A DNA stretch of 64,000 nucleotides. Origin: Thalassobium sp. (GTDB lineage: Bacteria; Pseudomonadota; Gammaproteobacteria; Pseudomonadales; Oceanobacteraceae). Both the position numbers and the translations under genes were made by a program. Shown here in pieces: positions 1 through 8,187 of the stretch; position 1 is the first letter of the stretch; each line of letters begins with the position of its first letter. The notes beneath the pieces were generated by a model, which was not told where the DNA came from, did no database searches, and worked only from the letters and a program-made list of their open reading frames with translations. The DNA is taken from positions 1-64,000 of the forward strand of contig NVUW01000001.1 of the NCBI GenBank assembly GCA_002733205.1, in the 5' to 3' direction.

Positions 1-65
1 GCGCCAATACCGCTGGCTCCGCCGGTGATGAGTATTTTCAGTTCGTCGATTGCTATCGCGTCCAT
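1..65 (-). CDS. Short-chain dehydrogenase/reductase, N-terminal fragment
   Basis: Only the first 21 codons and part of the next lie in the window; the gene runs off the left edge. Translation on the minus strand gives an N-terminus with ILITGGASGIG, the TGxxxGIG dinucleotide-binding motif of the SDR superfamily in the first Rossmann strand and turn. The substrate cannot be told from this fragment. The start is the ATG at 65-63; a GGAG-like sequence lies just upstream (71-80 region). It points away from the phosphatase gene at 236-1270, so the two are not co-transcribed. Confidence 0.75.
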   Translation of the reverse strand, partial: MDAIAIDELKILITGGASGIG

Positions 66-137
66 AATCCATTCTCCGCAGTGAGATAAGGCCGGTTCAG
101 TAGCCTGTACGATCCTCAGTCCATAACAACACAGGCA

Positions 138-175
138 AAAAAAATCCGCTACCACAAGCGTGGCAGCGGATTTTT
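138..175 (-). terminator. Rho-independent terminator of the acid phosphatase gene
   Basis: A hairpin pairs AAAATCCGCTACCAC with GTGGCAGCGGATTTT around a short AAGC loop. Read on the minus strand the stem is followed by a run of eight T. It lies about 60 bases past the stop of the phosphatase at 236 and fits as its terminator. Confidence 0.8.
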
Positions 176-235
176 GTGTCTGCGACGGATCACTGACGTA
201 CGGTTAACTGACGCCCGCTATCACGACACGCAAGC

Positions 236-1270
236 TTACTGACGGGTCAGGGTTTTATCAAAGGCACGGGTCACTTCACCGCTGACTTTATCAACGGTAT
301 AAGAGGTTGCGCGGAATTCATCGCCAGCGATTTCGATATAGAAAAATCCCAGCGTTTTATCCTGCTGCCAGTAAGCGGCGTTGCGCTCGGTATCTTTGAA
401 CTCACGACTTTTACCACCGGCACCGGACACCATGTGCAGGGTTTTACCGCATTTATCGACTGGTTTCAGGAATTGCAGTTCGTGATCGTGACCGGCAATC
501 ATCACATCCACTTTGTTGCAGACATGATCTTTCAGCATGTCGTAATACACCACACCGGCACCGGGGAAACCATCGTACATTCCGGCATTACCGTGCTTAC
601 CGTTGGACAGAAACGGATGATGGGCAAAGGCAATTTTCCACGGTGCAGAAGCGTCATTCAGCTCGCGATCAATCCATTTGGCCTGCGTTTTTTTGTACGG
701 CAGCTGCCAGTATTCTGCATCGGCATCACCGACTGCGGCCAGCGGATTAGAATCGAGGGAGAAAAAGTTAACCAGTGGCTGCTCTTCGTTTAACGGCGCA
801 GAGAAGGTGTAATAACGTGCCGGCATCTGCCACTTATTACTTGGGCGGTTCTGCTGGTAGTGATAATCCACCTGAATATCGCCTTTATCGTTATCCAGAC
901 CATCACCACCGAATAACCAGGAGTTATCGTGGTTGCCCAGCGTCATATAAAACGGGAAGTTGAGGTTTTTATACGGGTCTTCAAATTTAGTCTGAAACTG
1001 AATATCCGATACCGAATCGACGCCGGCTTCATAAATGTTATCGCCCAGTCCAATGGCGAAATCACAACCGCGCTCGGCACACACCGATTCCAGCGCTGCT
1101 GCCACTTTGTACTGACCATCGTCACCGGTACCCATGTCACCGATGGCAATAAAGCGCACGGTTTTGTTCACCGTGCCAACATCCGGCAGCGGCTCCGGGG
1201 TTTTCGACATGGCCAGCGCCTGAGCCGCGACCACACTGCTCAGCAGTACAGGAAGCATCATTTTGTTCAT
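236..1270 (-). CDS. Secreted tartrate-resistant (purple) acid phosphatase-like metallophosphoesterase
   Basis: The protein has about 344 residues with a signal peptide (MNKMMLPVLLSSVVAAQALA). I chose the ATG at 1270 because GGAG sits six bases upstream; a longer reading from 1300 would precede the signal peptide. The metallophosphoesterase motifs appear in order: GDMGTGDDG, GDNIYEAGV, GNHDNS, AHHPF and GHDHELQ, which are the dinuclear-metal ligands of the calcineurin-like fold, in the spacing of ACP5-type purple acid phosphatases. The product should hydrolyse phosphate monoesters in the periplasm or outside the cell. A second family member lies at 47619-48935. The exact substrate is unknown. 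Confidence 0.85.
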   Translation of the reverse strand: MNKMMLPVLLSSVVAAQALAMSKTPEPLPDVGTVNKTVRFIAIGDMGTGDDGQYKVAAALESVCAERGCDFAIGLGDNIYEAGVDSVSDIQFQTKFEDPYKNLNFPFYMTLGNHDNSWLFGGDGLDNDKGDIQVDYHYQQNRPSNKWQMPARYYTFSAPLNEEQPLVNFFSLDSNPLAAVGDADAEYWQLPYKKTQAKWIDRELNDASAPWKIAFAHHPFLSNGKHGNAGMYDGFPGAGVVYYDMLKDHVCNKVDVMIAGHDHELQFLKPVDKCGKTLHMVSGAGGKSREFKDTERNAAYWQQDKTLGFFYIEIAGDEFRATSYTVDKVSGEVTRAFDKTLTRQ

Positions 1271-1564
1271 GGGTATCTCCTTCAATAGCGGTGAGTGCAT
1301 CGTTATAAGAACCGCCGCAGCATAGTGGCACCATGTTACAGCTTTGTTTTTGTTTTATGGCAATGCAGATAACAGCACAAAGGTACCAACTCAGAAAGGA
1401 CACTGACGGCCAGTGCCGTCCGTTAAGCCTCTACAGCTGATCAGCCAAACGGCGCTCTTCAGCGCTGCGCTGGCCGTGATGCTGCGCGTCATTTCGGCCA
1501 TATTCAACACAGGCCAGGCACTCTACACTGCGCGCCTTTATAACAAACACCGAAGAACCCAGCT

Positions 1565-2074
1565 ATGGCAAACACAAATACCGCAAACCGCCCTAACCGA
1601 CTCACAACCGTGGTCAGCAAAGTGAATAAACTGCCAGTGGCATGGCGCGCCAAAGCGCTGTCTCTGATGATGGGACGGGTCATCCCCTTCGCCGGGACCG
1701 CCGGAACCCGCGTTGAAAAGCTGACCCCGCAGGAATGCGTGATCGTGATGCGCAACAAGAAAAAAGTGCAGAACCATATCGGCAGCGTACACGCCGCCGC
1801 CATGGGCCTGCTGGCCGAATCCGCCACCGGTTTTATGACCGGCATGAGCGTGCCCGATAACCGCATCATCGTTATCCGTTCCATGCAACTGGAATACCTC
1901 AAGCGTGCCAGCGGCGATATGAAAGCCGTGGCCAGCTTCAGCGATGAGCAGCTCGACTATGTCAAAAATACTGAAAAAGGCGATATCGAAGTGCCAGTGG
2001 TTATTACCGACGCCAGCGGCACTGAAACGGTTAAAGCGACCATGATCTGGGCGTGGACGCCGAAGAAGAAGTAA
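1565..2074 (+). CDS. DUF4442 hotdog-fold thioesterase-like protein
   Basis: This 169-residue protein has no signal peptide and matches the DUF4442 (YiiD C-terminal-like) hotdog family by its pattern: a basic helix, GTRVEKLTPQECVIVM, then NHIGSVHAAAMGLLAESATG, the long hotdog helix with the NHxGSVHA motif. Such proteins are thought to act on acyl thioesters (CoA or ACP), but the substrate is not assigned. The gene stands alone between the phosphatase and the MarR-type regulator, and no operon partner is visible. The family call is by recognition only. Confidence 0.75.
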   Translation: MANTNTANRPNRLTTVVSKVNKLPVAWRAKALSLMMGRVIPFAGTAGTRVEKLTPQECVIVMRNKKKVQNHIGSVHAAAMGLLAESATGFMTGMSVPDNRIIVIRSMQLEYLKRASGDMKAVASFSDEQLDYVKNTEKGDIEVPVVITDASGTETVKATMIWAWTPKKK

Positions 2075-2128
2075 GTATGTGATGCAGCGGCAAAGGAATT
2101 GCCGCAGCCATTACGCGGGAGCAAAACG

Positions 2129-2689
2129 CTACTGCCGTTCATGCTCCTTACAAATCAGTCCTGCATCTTCTGCTGACAGTGGCTGTTGCAGCAAATTGCA
2201 GAAATACCCGTCTTCTGTCTCACTGTTATGGCGACACGAACGGCATATACCAAATGATTTCATCTGATTAGCGCTTAAAAATCCTGTCAGCAATAATTTC
2301 AGGGCGGCGCTGACCTGTTGCTGCTCAGCAACTGAGAGATGCGCACAGGCTTTAGCAAACATCGGAGAGGGAATCAGCTGCTGCAACAGCTGCTGACCCG
2401 CCTCAGTCACGCGCAGATGCGTTACGCGCTTATCCGCGGTATCCGCAACCTTTTGCAGCAATGCCTTTTTTTCCAGCACTTTCAGCGTCTGTGACACAGT
2501 CCCTTTGGTCTGCCCCAGATACTCACTCACCGCCATTGGCGTATCCGAATAGCGATTGCAGATCGACAGATAATGCAGCGCCTCCAACTGAACCGGCAAC
2601 AGGCCGAATTCTGCGCCGCACTGGCGTGCGTCAACCCGGAGTAATTCCCCAAGCCGTTCAACGTGGTTGTAAATCAGATCAGTCATCAT
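2129..2689 (-). CDS. MarR-family regulator with C-terminal cysteine cluster
   Basis: About 186 residues. Residues 20-140 form a MarR winged helix (QLEALHYLSICNRYSDTPMA, then LGQTKGTVSQTLKVLEKKAL, with a D(K/R)R wing DKRVTHLRVTEAG). The C-terminal 40 residues are unusual: CRSCRH, GYFC and LICKEH give four cysteines in a C-x2-C-x11-C-x15-C arrangement, suggesting a bound metal or a redox switch. ATG codons at 2689 and 2686 and a GTG at 2695 are all possible starts; none has a strong ribosome binding site. It is divergent from the CPVC protein gene at 2789, and the palindrome at 2755-2769 is a likely operator. I infer redox- or metal-responsive repression. Confidence 0.8.
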   Translation of the reverse strand: MMTDLIYNHVERLGELLRVDARQCGAEFGLLPVQLEALHYLSICNRYSDTPMAVSEYLGQTKGTVSQTLKVLEKKALLQKVADTADKRVTHLRVTEAGQQLLQQLIPSPMFAKACAHLSVAEQQQVSAALKLLLTGFLSANQMKSFGICRSCRHNSETEDGYFCNLLQQPLSAEDAGLICKEHERQ

Positions 2690-2698
2690 TGGCACATA

Positions 2699-2769
2699 GT
2701 ATCGACTAAAAACTTTATTGACAACAGAGCAGCCCGTCCCTTAGTGTTTAAAAGGTATCGAGTCGATAC
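2699..2769. promoter_or_regulatory. Divergent promoter region with likely MarR operator palindrome
   Basis: GTATCGAGTCGATAC at 2755-2769 is a perfect inverted repeat (7-base arms around one base). The half-site GTATCGA recurs at 2699-2705, next to the regulator start. A consensus TTGACA at 2718-2723 could be the -35 element for the rightward genes, with a weak -10 near 2742-2747, so the palindrome would cover the start of transcription. Control by the adjacent MarR-type protein is inferred from position. Confidence 0.65.
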
Positions 2770-2788
2770 ATAACTTTGGAGAGAGATA

Positions 2789-3031
2789 ATGAACAGCGCC
2801 ATTTTTTATCACGCCGGTTGTCCGGTATGTGTCAGCGCAGAACAGGCTCTGCTGGCCGCACTGGATCAGCAGCGCCTGAATCTGAAAGTCGTCCATCTGG
2901 GTGAAGAGCCCACCGAAATCCCAGCTGCGGAATTAGCCGGCGTAAAATCGGTACCCGCATTGCTGCTCAACGGTCAGGTGCTCCATATCAATTTCGGAGC
3001 CTCATTAGACGATTTAAAAGGAGCGCAATAA
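2789..3031 (+). CDS. Thioredoxin/glutaredoxin-fold protein with CPVC motif
   Basis: This 80-residue cytoplasmic protein begins IFYHAGCPVCVSAEQALL, a beta strand followed by a CxxC active site at residues 11-14, and continues with VKSVPALLLNGQVL, which holds the conserved cis-proline loop (SVPAL). It should be a small thiol-disulfide oxidoreductase. The ATG is preceded by GGAGAGAG. Its stop overlaps the next start (TAATG), so it is co-translated with the exported protein at 3031-3774. Close linkage to a cysteine-rich MarR regulator suggests a shared redox theme. Confidence 0.8.
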   Translation: MNSAIFYHAGCPVCVSAEQALLAALDQQRLNLKVVHLGEEPTEIPAAELAGVKSVPALLLNGQVLHINFGASLDDLKGAQ

Positions 3032-3774
3032 TGGCTAATCATTCACTGTTGCTGGCCTTTATAGCGGCGGGATTTTCTGCCGCAGCCTGTGCGGGCGGCC
3101 ATCATCACGGCGGCATACAGGCAGAAAAGAAAAATATTGAGCTGGCTCCTTTCGATATTATTCATACCAAAATCACCACTGAAGGCAGTACCGCAACCTT
3201 CCATATGGCGGTATCCGGTAATGCCGGAGAAAATACTCCTGCGGCGAGCGGACAGCTTGCCGGTAGCCATGTATTTTCTTATGTCTGGCCAACAACCATT
3301 GACAGCTACGAGGTGGGTTTTGACAAACAAGCCGGTATTCTGGCTCTGGCGGTAACCAGCCATCCGGATTTTGACGACACACCGCTGTACGATGAAAACA
3401 ATGATGGCGATACCAGCAACGACGGCAATCTCTGGCACAGTCATTGGGTGGTGTTACATCCCGATGAACGCTGTGGCAAAGGTGCACTGGGCGTTGCCGA
3501 TATTCCGGAAGGTGTTAAGCCACGTTTGCCGGCAACCTGGCCGGGCCTGCCAATTCTGCTCGATAGCCCGGGCTGGGATCCGGTGTTCTCCGCCGAGCAT
3601 GTGGAGGTTCGTGTTCCCTTTGCAGATATTGCCGTTGTTGAACAGGCAAACTTTGATGGTGTAACCGCAGGTTTACGGGTTAATCAGAGTGTGCACTCGC
3701 CACTGCTGTGCGTAGTGAATGTCATGGATATTGCCTCGGGTGATCTGAGTTTACCGGGCAAGGTTAATCACTGA
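3031..3774 (+). CDS. Exported protein of unknown function, histidine- and aspartate-rich
   Basis: 247 residues with a signal peptide (LLLAFIAAGFSAAACAGG). The mature start carries GGHHHGG, and a mid-region acidic stretch DENNDGDTSNDG is followed by LWHSHWVVLHPDE; both could bind metal, the acidic one perhaps calcium. I do not recognise the family. It overlaps the CPVC protein gene by one base, so both are one transcript, probably controlled by the divergent MarR-type regulator. Three cysteines may form disulfides in the periplasm, which would fit a thiol partner, but this is speculative. Confidence 0.75.
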   Translation: MANHSLLLAFIAAGFSAAACAGGHHHGGIQAEKKNIELAPFDIIHTKITTEGSTATFHMAVSGNAGENTPAASGQLAGSHVFSYVWPTTIDSYEVGFDKQAGILALAVTSHPDFDDTPLYDENNDGDTSNDGNLWHSHWVVLHPDERCGKGALGVADIPEGVKPRLPATWPGLPILLDSPGWDPVFSAEHVEVRVPFADIAVVEQANFDGVTAGLRVNQSVHSPLLCVVNVMDIASGDLSLPGKVNH

Positions 3775-3839
3775 GCCGGTAGCCGGACAAGGATGTCTGA
3801 CTATGAAAAACAGAGCATACATCCCTGAAACGCATGATA

Positions 3840-3874
3840 AAAAGCCCCGGCAGGATTACCCGGCCGGGGCTTTT
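3840..3874. terminator. Bidirectional terminator between the MarR-linked operon and the TonB operon
   Basis: AAAAGCCCCGGC pairs with GCCGGGGCTTTT across an 11-base loop. Both flanks are A/T runs, so it can serve the plus-strand operon ending at 3774 and the minus-strand operon ending at 3893. Confidence 0.85.
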
Positions 3875-3892
3875 AAATAAGCAATAACAGGA

Positions 3893-5209
3893 TCAGTTAT
3901 TCGCCGCCATATACTCACGGCGCTTTTGTTCGCCGTCGATATAACGCAACCACTGGTCGGCCATCTTTTCTGCTTCGGCAAACTTCTGCGCTTCTTCAAA
4001 GCTGTCGCGTGCGTACGGCAGATCATCCAGATTAAACAGGATAAGACCTTTAAGGATATGCGCAGAGTATGGCTGTTGCAGTTCACCCAGCTTCAGGGCT
4101 TTATCGACATGAGTCAGCGCCTGTTTCCATTCCTGACGCTCGGTATGAATCTGCGCCAGCTTGTAGAAATCCTTGCCAGCCTGTGAGGCTTCAGCTGCTT
4201 TGGCCATGACCACAATGGCTTTATCGTATTCTTTCGCCAGCATCCAGGCATCGCCCAGCAAAGACAGATTTTTAGCACTGGCTTCAATCTTTTTGTCTTT
4301 CATGCCGTCTTCAAGAATGGCGGCAGCTTTATACGGAATTTCCTGCCCCAGTAATGCCTGAGCCAGATTCACCAGCTCGCTTTCCTTGTTCAGCAATCCT
4401 TGCTCATGTGCCGTTTCCAGCGCGGCCAGTTCTTTCAGCGGCTGGCCAAGTTCACTGTAAACGGCTGCCAGCTGTACCCAATACTGAGACTTGGGATACA
4501 GGGTCGATAAATCCTGCAGACAGCGCGCCAGATTTTTGAAATCTTTGTTCTGGTAATACACCGCACGCTCCAGCAACAGCCAGTTTTCTTTTGGCTGGTT
4601 GCCCTGCTCTTTGGTCATGGCGATGGCTTTTTTCACATCCGGCAGAGCCTGCTGATATTTTTCCAGCTGAAACTGCATTTGTGCGCGCAGAATAAAGGCT
4701 TCGGCATTGGGTTTTTCAACCATCGCGAACCAGTTATTCAACTGCACCAGGGCATTTTTATAGTCTTCCTGAATCAGATAGAGCTTGGCTAGGCTGTAAA
4801 GCGTGGTCTGCTCCAGACTTTCCGGAATGTTCTTGGTTTCTACCACATCCTTATAAGCACCGATGGCGTTTTTATAATCTTCCTGATTAAAGTACACATA
4901 AGCGAACATGTTATGTGTCATCGCCTGCTCGTAGCTGTTGCGTTTGATTTTTTCAACCGCGTTCAGTGCATCGAGTGCTTCGCTGTATTTCTTTTCGTCC
5001 GCCAGAGCACGCGCAGCATCCAGCTTTTTATAAATATGCGGGCGTAAAGTCTGCGCGCGGCGCACGCGTTTCTTTTCCACGGCCGGCGCCTGATCTTCTG
5101 CCTGCGGTTTGGTCTGAGACCAGGCGGTCATTGGCGCAACCAGGGTCGCGCCATATACCAGTACCGCAGTCATCAATACAGCAACGGGATGTTTTATCGC
5201 AATGGTCAT
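3893..5209 (-). CDS. TPR-repeat periplasmic protein of the TonB2-type complex
   Basis: 438 residues with an N-terminal signal/anchor segment (VAVLMTAVLVYGATLVAPMTAWS), then tetratricopeptide repeats from about residue 60 to 420 (for example YSEALDALNAVEKIKRNSYE, YKNAIGAYKDVVE, YDKAIVVMAKAAEASQAGK). It is the last gene of the operon and follows tonB by 12 bases. TPR proteins in this position accompany DUF3450/ExbB/ExbD/TonB clusters in marine gammaproteobacteria and may scaffold or couple the complex to the receptor. It ends just before the terminator at 3840-3874. Confidence 0.85.
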   Translation of the reverse strand: MTIAIKHPVAVLMTAVLVYGATLVAPMTAWSQTKPQAEDQAPAVEKKRVRRAQTLRPHIYKKLDAARALADEKKYSEALDALNAVEKIKRNSYEQAMTHNMFAYVYFNQEDYKNAIGAYKDVVETKNIPESLEQTTLYSLAKLYLIQEDYKNALVQLNNWFAMVEKPNAEAFILRAQMQFQLEKYQQALPDVKKAIAMTKEQGNQPKENWLLLERAVYYQNKDFKNLARCLQDLSTLYPKSQYWVQLAAVYSELGQPLKELAALETAHEQGLLNKESELVNLAQALLGQEIPYKAAAILEDGMKDKKIEASAKNLSLLGDAWMLAKEYDKAIVVMAKAAEASQAGKDFYKLAQIHTERQEWKQALTHVDKALKLGELQQPYSAHILKGLILFNLDDLPYARDSFEEAQKFAEAEKMADQWLRYIDGEQKRREYMAANN

Positions 5210-5221
5210 AACGGACTCCTG

Positions 5222-5851
5222 TTACCTGCCACTTTTATCCAGCTCAAAGCGGATAATGTTGCGTACGCCGTTAACCTCAACGGCCTTACCGTTTTCGATT
5301 TTTGGCTTGTATTTAAATTTGCTCACCGCGGCCATCGCTTCACGATCAAAGATGCCCGGAGGATCGGCTTCGATTACGTGTGGCTCGGTTACGGTGCCCA
5401 GTGTGGTTACGGTAAATTCCACCACCACATAACCTTCAATACCTTTTTGGGCGGCACGGCGTGGATAATTCGGCGCGACTTTTACGATGGGTAAAAATTC
5501 GCCATCACCACTGCCGCCACTCAGACCGGCATCGACGTTCAGGTCGGCGCCGAGATCAAATCCGCCAATATCAAAGCCATCGGTATTAGCCTGCGCCATA
5601 TCCGGGCGCGGCATATCCGGTTTTGGCGGTTCCGCCGGCGGCGTTGGTGGCTTCTGTGGCTTACGCTCTTTGGTGCGGACTTCGTCGTCGGGTTTATCCA
5701 TTACGAAGCTCTGAATGCGGCCGAAGTCCTGCTCATTCAGCACCGATCCACCGGTGCTGATCAGGCTTTGCATCATCCAGAACACCGCAAAGGTGGCGAC
5801 GGCTGCAACCGCCAGCGCAGCGCCGAAGCGTAGCAAGCTGGATTGCATCAT
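5222..5851 (-). CDS. tonB: TonB-family energy transducer
   Basis: 209 residues: an N-terminal membrane anchor (residues 8-30), a proline-rich spacer (residues 62-85, KPPTPPAEPPKPDMPRPD) and a TonB C-terminal domain (residues 120-205) with NYPRRAAQKGIEGYVVVEFT. It carries proton-motive energy from the ExbB/ExbD complex to outer-membrane receptors, most simply the receptor encoded at 10735-13713. The spacer is short, as in the TonB2 type. The start overlaps the exbD stop by one base (TAATG). The subtype is inferred from context. Confidence 0.88.
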   Translation of the reverse strand: MMQSSLLRFGAALAVAAVATFAVFWMMQSLISTGGSVLNEQDFGRIQSFVMDKPDDEVRTKERKPQKPPTPPAEPPKPDMPRPDMAQANTDGFDIGGFDLGADLNVDAGLSGGSGDGEFLPIVKVAPNYPRRAAQKGIEGYVVVEFTVTTLGTVTEPHVIEADPPGIFDREAMAAVSKFKYKPKIENGKAVEVNGVRNIIRFELDKSGR

Positions 5852-6261
5852 TACCGCTCCTCAGTCGCCAGTGAGACGTCGTACACTCCGGCCTGACGGG
5901 CAGCATCCATTACCGCGACCAACTGGCGGGTTTTGGCTTCTTCATCGGCCTGAATCACGACGGTGCCCTGTGGGTTTTCGGCGTGCATGCGTTCGATGTT
6001 GGCGCGTACCTGGCTTTCATCGACTTTGCGTTTATTGATCCAGATTTCACCCTGATCATTAATGGCAATTAAGATGTTGGCGCGCGGTTTGGATTGCGCG
6101 GTACTGGCATCCGGACGATTCACTTCGATGCCCGATTCTTTAACGAACGAGGCCGTTACGATAAAGAAGATCAGCATGATAAAAACCACGTCGAGCATTG
6201 GCGTGATGTCGATTTCGCCTTCTTCTGCCTGCGGGGTTAAATTAGAAAAACCACGTCTCAT
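5851..6261 (-). CDS. exbD: ExbD/TolR-family proton-channel subunit
   Basis: 136 residues with one transmembrane helix near residues 20-42 (ITPMLDVVFIMLIFFIVTAS). Its aspartate is the conserved proton-relay residue of ExbD. A periplasmic domain follows. It forms the stator with ExbB, encoded 15 bases upstream, and powers TonB, whose start overlaps its stop. The DITPMLDVVFIMLIFF signature is unambiguous for the family. Confidence 0.92.
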   Translation of the reverse strand: MRRGFSNLTPQAEEGEIDITPMLDVVFIMLIFFIVTASFVKESGIEVNRPDASTAQSKPRANILIAINDQGEIWINKRKVDESQVRANIERMHAENPQGTVVIQADEEAKTRQLVAVMDAARQAGVYDVSLATEER

Positions 6262-6276
6262 AATGTTTGTCCTGAA

Positions 6277-6798
6277 TTAGTGGTCAAAAGTTAACTGGTC
6301 TTCAAGGCGAATTTTTTCACGCTTGATAAAACGATCGAGCAGTGACTGAGCAAATACCCCGGTCAGTGCGCCGACCATCCCGGCCATGGTTGGAATGGTG
6401 GCTTTGGAAATACCGGAGGCCATGGCTTTCGGACTGCCATTCCCCAGAAAAGCCATCACATCAAATACTTCAATCATGCCGGTTACGGTTCCCAGCAGGC
6501 CGAACAAAGGCGCCAGACCAATCACCATTTTGATGGTGCTCATGTTGGCGCTTAAATTAATGTTCAGCTGGCTGATCAGATCCTGGCGGATCTGATGCGC
6601 ATACCAGGAACGACGCTCGCTGCGCGCTTCCCATTCCTGCACCGCCGCGGCCAGAGCCGGACGGTACGAGAACATAAAATAAGCGGCGCGTTCGAGTACC
6701 AGTAACCAGAGGATAAATATCAATCCGAAGATGGCGTAGAGGACATCGCCCCCACGTTCCATAAACAGATATACCGGTTCGTACAATTCACCGAACAT
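6277..6798 (-). CDS. exbB: ExbB/TolQ-family proton-channel protein (short form)
   Basis: 173 residues with the MotA/TolQ/ExbB domain. The family signature LAPLFGLLGTVTGMIEVFDV is at about residues 92-111, followed by a second hydrophobic pair of helices (MAGMVGALTGVFAQSLLD). It is the second of two ExbB-like proteins in the operon, six bases after the longer one, as in TtpC/TonB2/ExbB2/ExbD2 clusters. It forms the inner-membrane proton channel with ExbD. Confidence 0.9.
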   Translation of the reverse strand: MFGELYEPVYLFMERGGDVLYAIFGLIFILWLLVLERAAYFMFSYRPALAAAVQEWEARSERRSWYAHQIRQDLISQLNINLSANMSTIKMVIGLAPLFGLLGTVTGMIEVFDVMAFLGNGSPKAMASGISKATIPTMAGMVGALTGVFAQSLLDRFIKREKIRLEDQLTFDH

Positions 6799-6804
6799 AA
6801 TGAT

Positions 6805-8187
6805 TTACGCCGCTGTTGCCTGAGGTTTGGTCTGCTTTTCTGACTGGCGCGCCAGAATACCGGTGGCGCGCTCTTCCAGAATCATCATCAGCTCACGTGA
6901 GCGGTTATTGGTTAAGGTATGCAGGAACACACAAGGAATTGCCGCTACCAGCCCCAGAACAGTGGTGACCAGTGCCTGAGAAATACCGCCAGCCATCAGC
7001 TTCGGATCACCGGTACCGAACAGCGACATGGTTTCGAATACGTCGATCATACCGGTCACCGTACCCAGCAGGCCGAGCAGTGGAGCGACCACCGAGATGA
7101 TTTTGATCCAGCCAATGGCACGGGTTAAGCGTGGAATCTCTGCCGCAATGGCTTCGCCTAAATGCAGTTCCAGTGTTTCGGTATCGGCATTTTTATTGGC
7201 ATTAAATACTGCCATTACACGACCCAGAGCGTTATTTTCGTTTGCGGTTTCGTTATCCATTTGCGCACAGATTTTTGCACCTTCGCTGTACAGCACAACC
7301 ATGCGCCACAGAGCCAGAGCAATACCAATCGCGCCCAGAACGATAATGATGTAACCCACAACACCACCCTGGTCGACGCGATCACCCAGTTCCGGTGACT
7401 GTCCCATAATTTTCAGCAGCTGGCCGCGTGAAGGATCAATCCAGAAGCCGGTCAGGTCGGTACCGCTGGCGGAGGCCAGTTCGGCAGCAGGATCGGTGTA
7501 ACGGCTGCCTGGCTGCTTATCCAGTTCCACCAGACGACCAGCTTCCAGATCCCAGTTCAGGTATTTGCCATCGGCGACCACGTTAAAGCCGCCAACACGG
7601 ATAACCTGCTCTTCGGTGGTGTCACCGCTTGGCAGTACCACTTGCGCGTTGTAAGTCGATACACGGCCGCTGTACGTCATTTCACGCTGCATTTCGAACC
7701 ACAGGCGTTCCAGTTCTTCGATCGATGGCAGCTTGGAAGAAGAACCGGCGGTTTTAATCAGGTCGGTGAGGAATTGTTCACGGCCCGGTAATTCAGAACT
7801 GATAACAGAACCTTCAAACACCGCTTTGGTATCACCGGCCACCTGCTGCAATACACCAAACAATTCTTTCAGGCTGCCCAGACGGTTATTCAGGCGTTCC
7901 TGCGCTTCGGCGACTGCGGTTTCGTTCTGCTGAAATTCTTTTTCTTTCTGCGCGCTCAGCTGTTCAAGACGGCTGCGCTCATTCTGCGCATCGGCGACCA
8001 TTTTTTCCTGTTCCGCTTTGGACAGGTTAAAACGTGCAAGACGCTGCTTGAATTCTTTATCGTCACGGGCCTGACCCTGCTTCACCAGATTCAGCAGAGA
8101 ATCAACACTGACGGGTTCCGCAGCCTGAACGTGTACATTCAGACCCAGCACCATAGCAGCGCTTAAAAACAAAGATTGCAGTTTCAT
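6805..8187 (-). CDS. TtpC-like ExbB homologue with periplasmic coiled-coil extension
   Basis: 460 residues, more than twice the size of a plain ExbB. It has a signal peptide (MKLQSLFLSAAMVLGLNVHVQA), a coiled coil at about 30-130 rich in Q, E and K, a periplasmic domain, a transmembrane helix near 283-303 and a C-terminal MotA/ExbB domain with APLLGLLGTVTGMIDVFETM. This matches TtpC of Vibrio TonB2 systems, which is needed for TonB2 function. The start overlaps the DUF3450 stop by one base (TAATG). Confidence 0.87.
   Translation of the reverse strand: MKLQSLFLSAAMVLGLNVHVQAAEPVSVDSLLNLVKQGQARDDKEFKQRLARFNLSKAEQEKMVADAQNERSRLEQLSAQKEKEFQQNETAVAEAQERLNNRLGSLKELFGVLQQVAGDTKAVFEGSVISSELPGREQFLTDLIKTAGSSSKLPSIEELERLWFEMQREMTYSGRVSTYNAQVVLPSGDTTEEQVIRVGGFNVVADGKYLNWDLEAGRLVELDKQPGSRYTDPAAELASASGTDLTGFWIDPSRGQLLKIMGQSPELGDRVDQGGVVGYIIIVLGAIGIALALWRMVVLYSEGAKICAQMDNETANENNALGRVMAVFNANKNADTETLELHLGEAIAAEIPRLTRAIGWIKIISVVAPLLGLLGTVTGMIDVFETMSLFGTGDPKLMAGGISQALVTTVLGLVAAIPCVFLHTLTNNRSRELMMILEERATGILARQSEKQTKPQATAA

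Noticed and set aside
1271-1412. Pho-like sequences upstream of the first acid phosphatase (CTGTTAT, CTGTAAC)
   Set aside because: Half-sites have no correctly spaced partner, so no Pho box is claimed.
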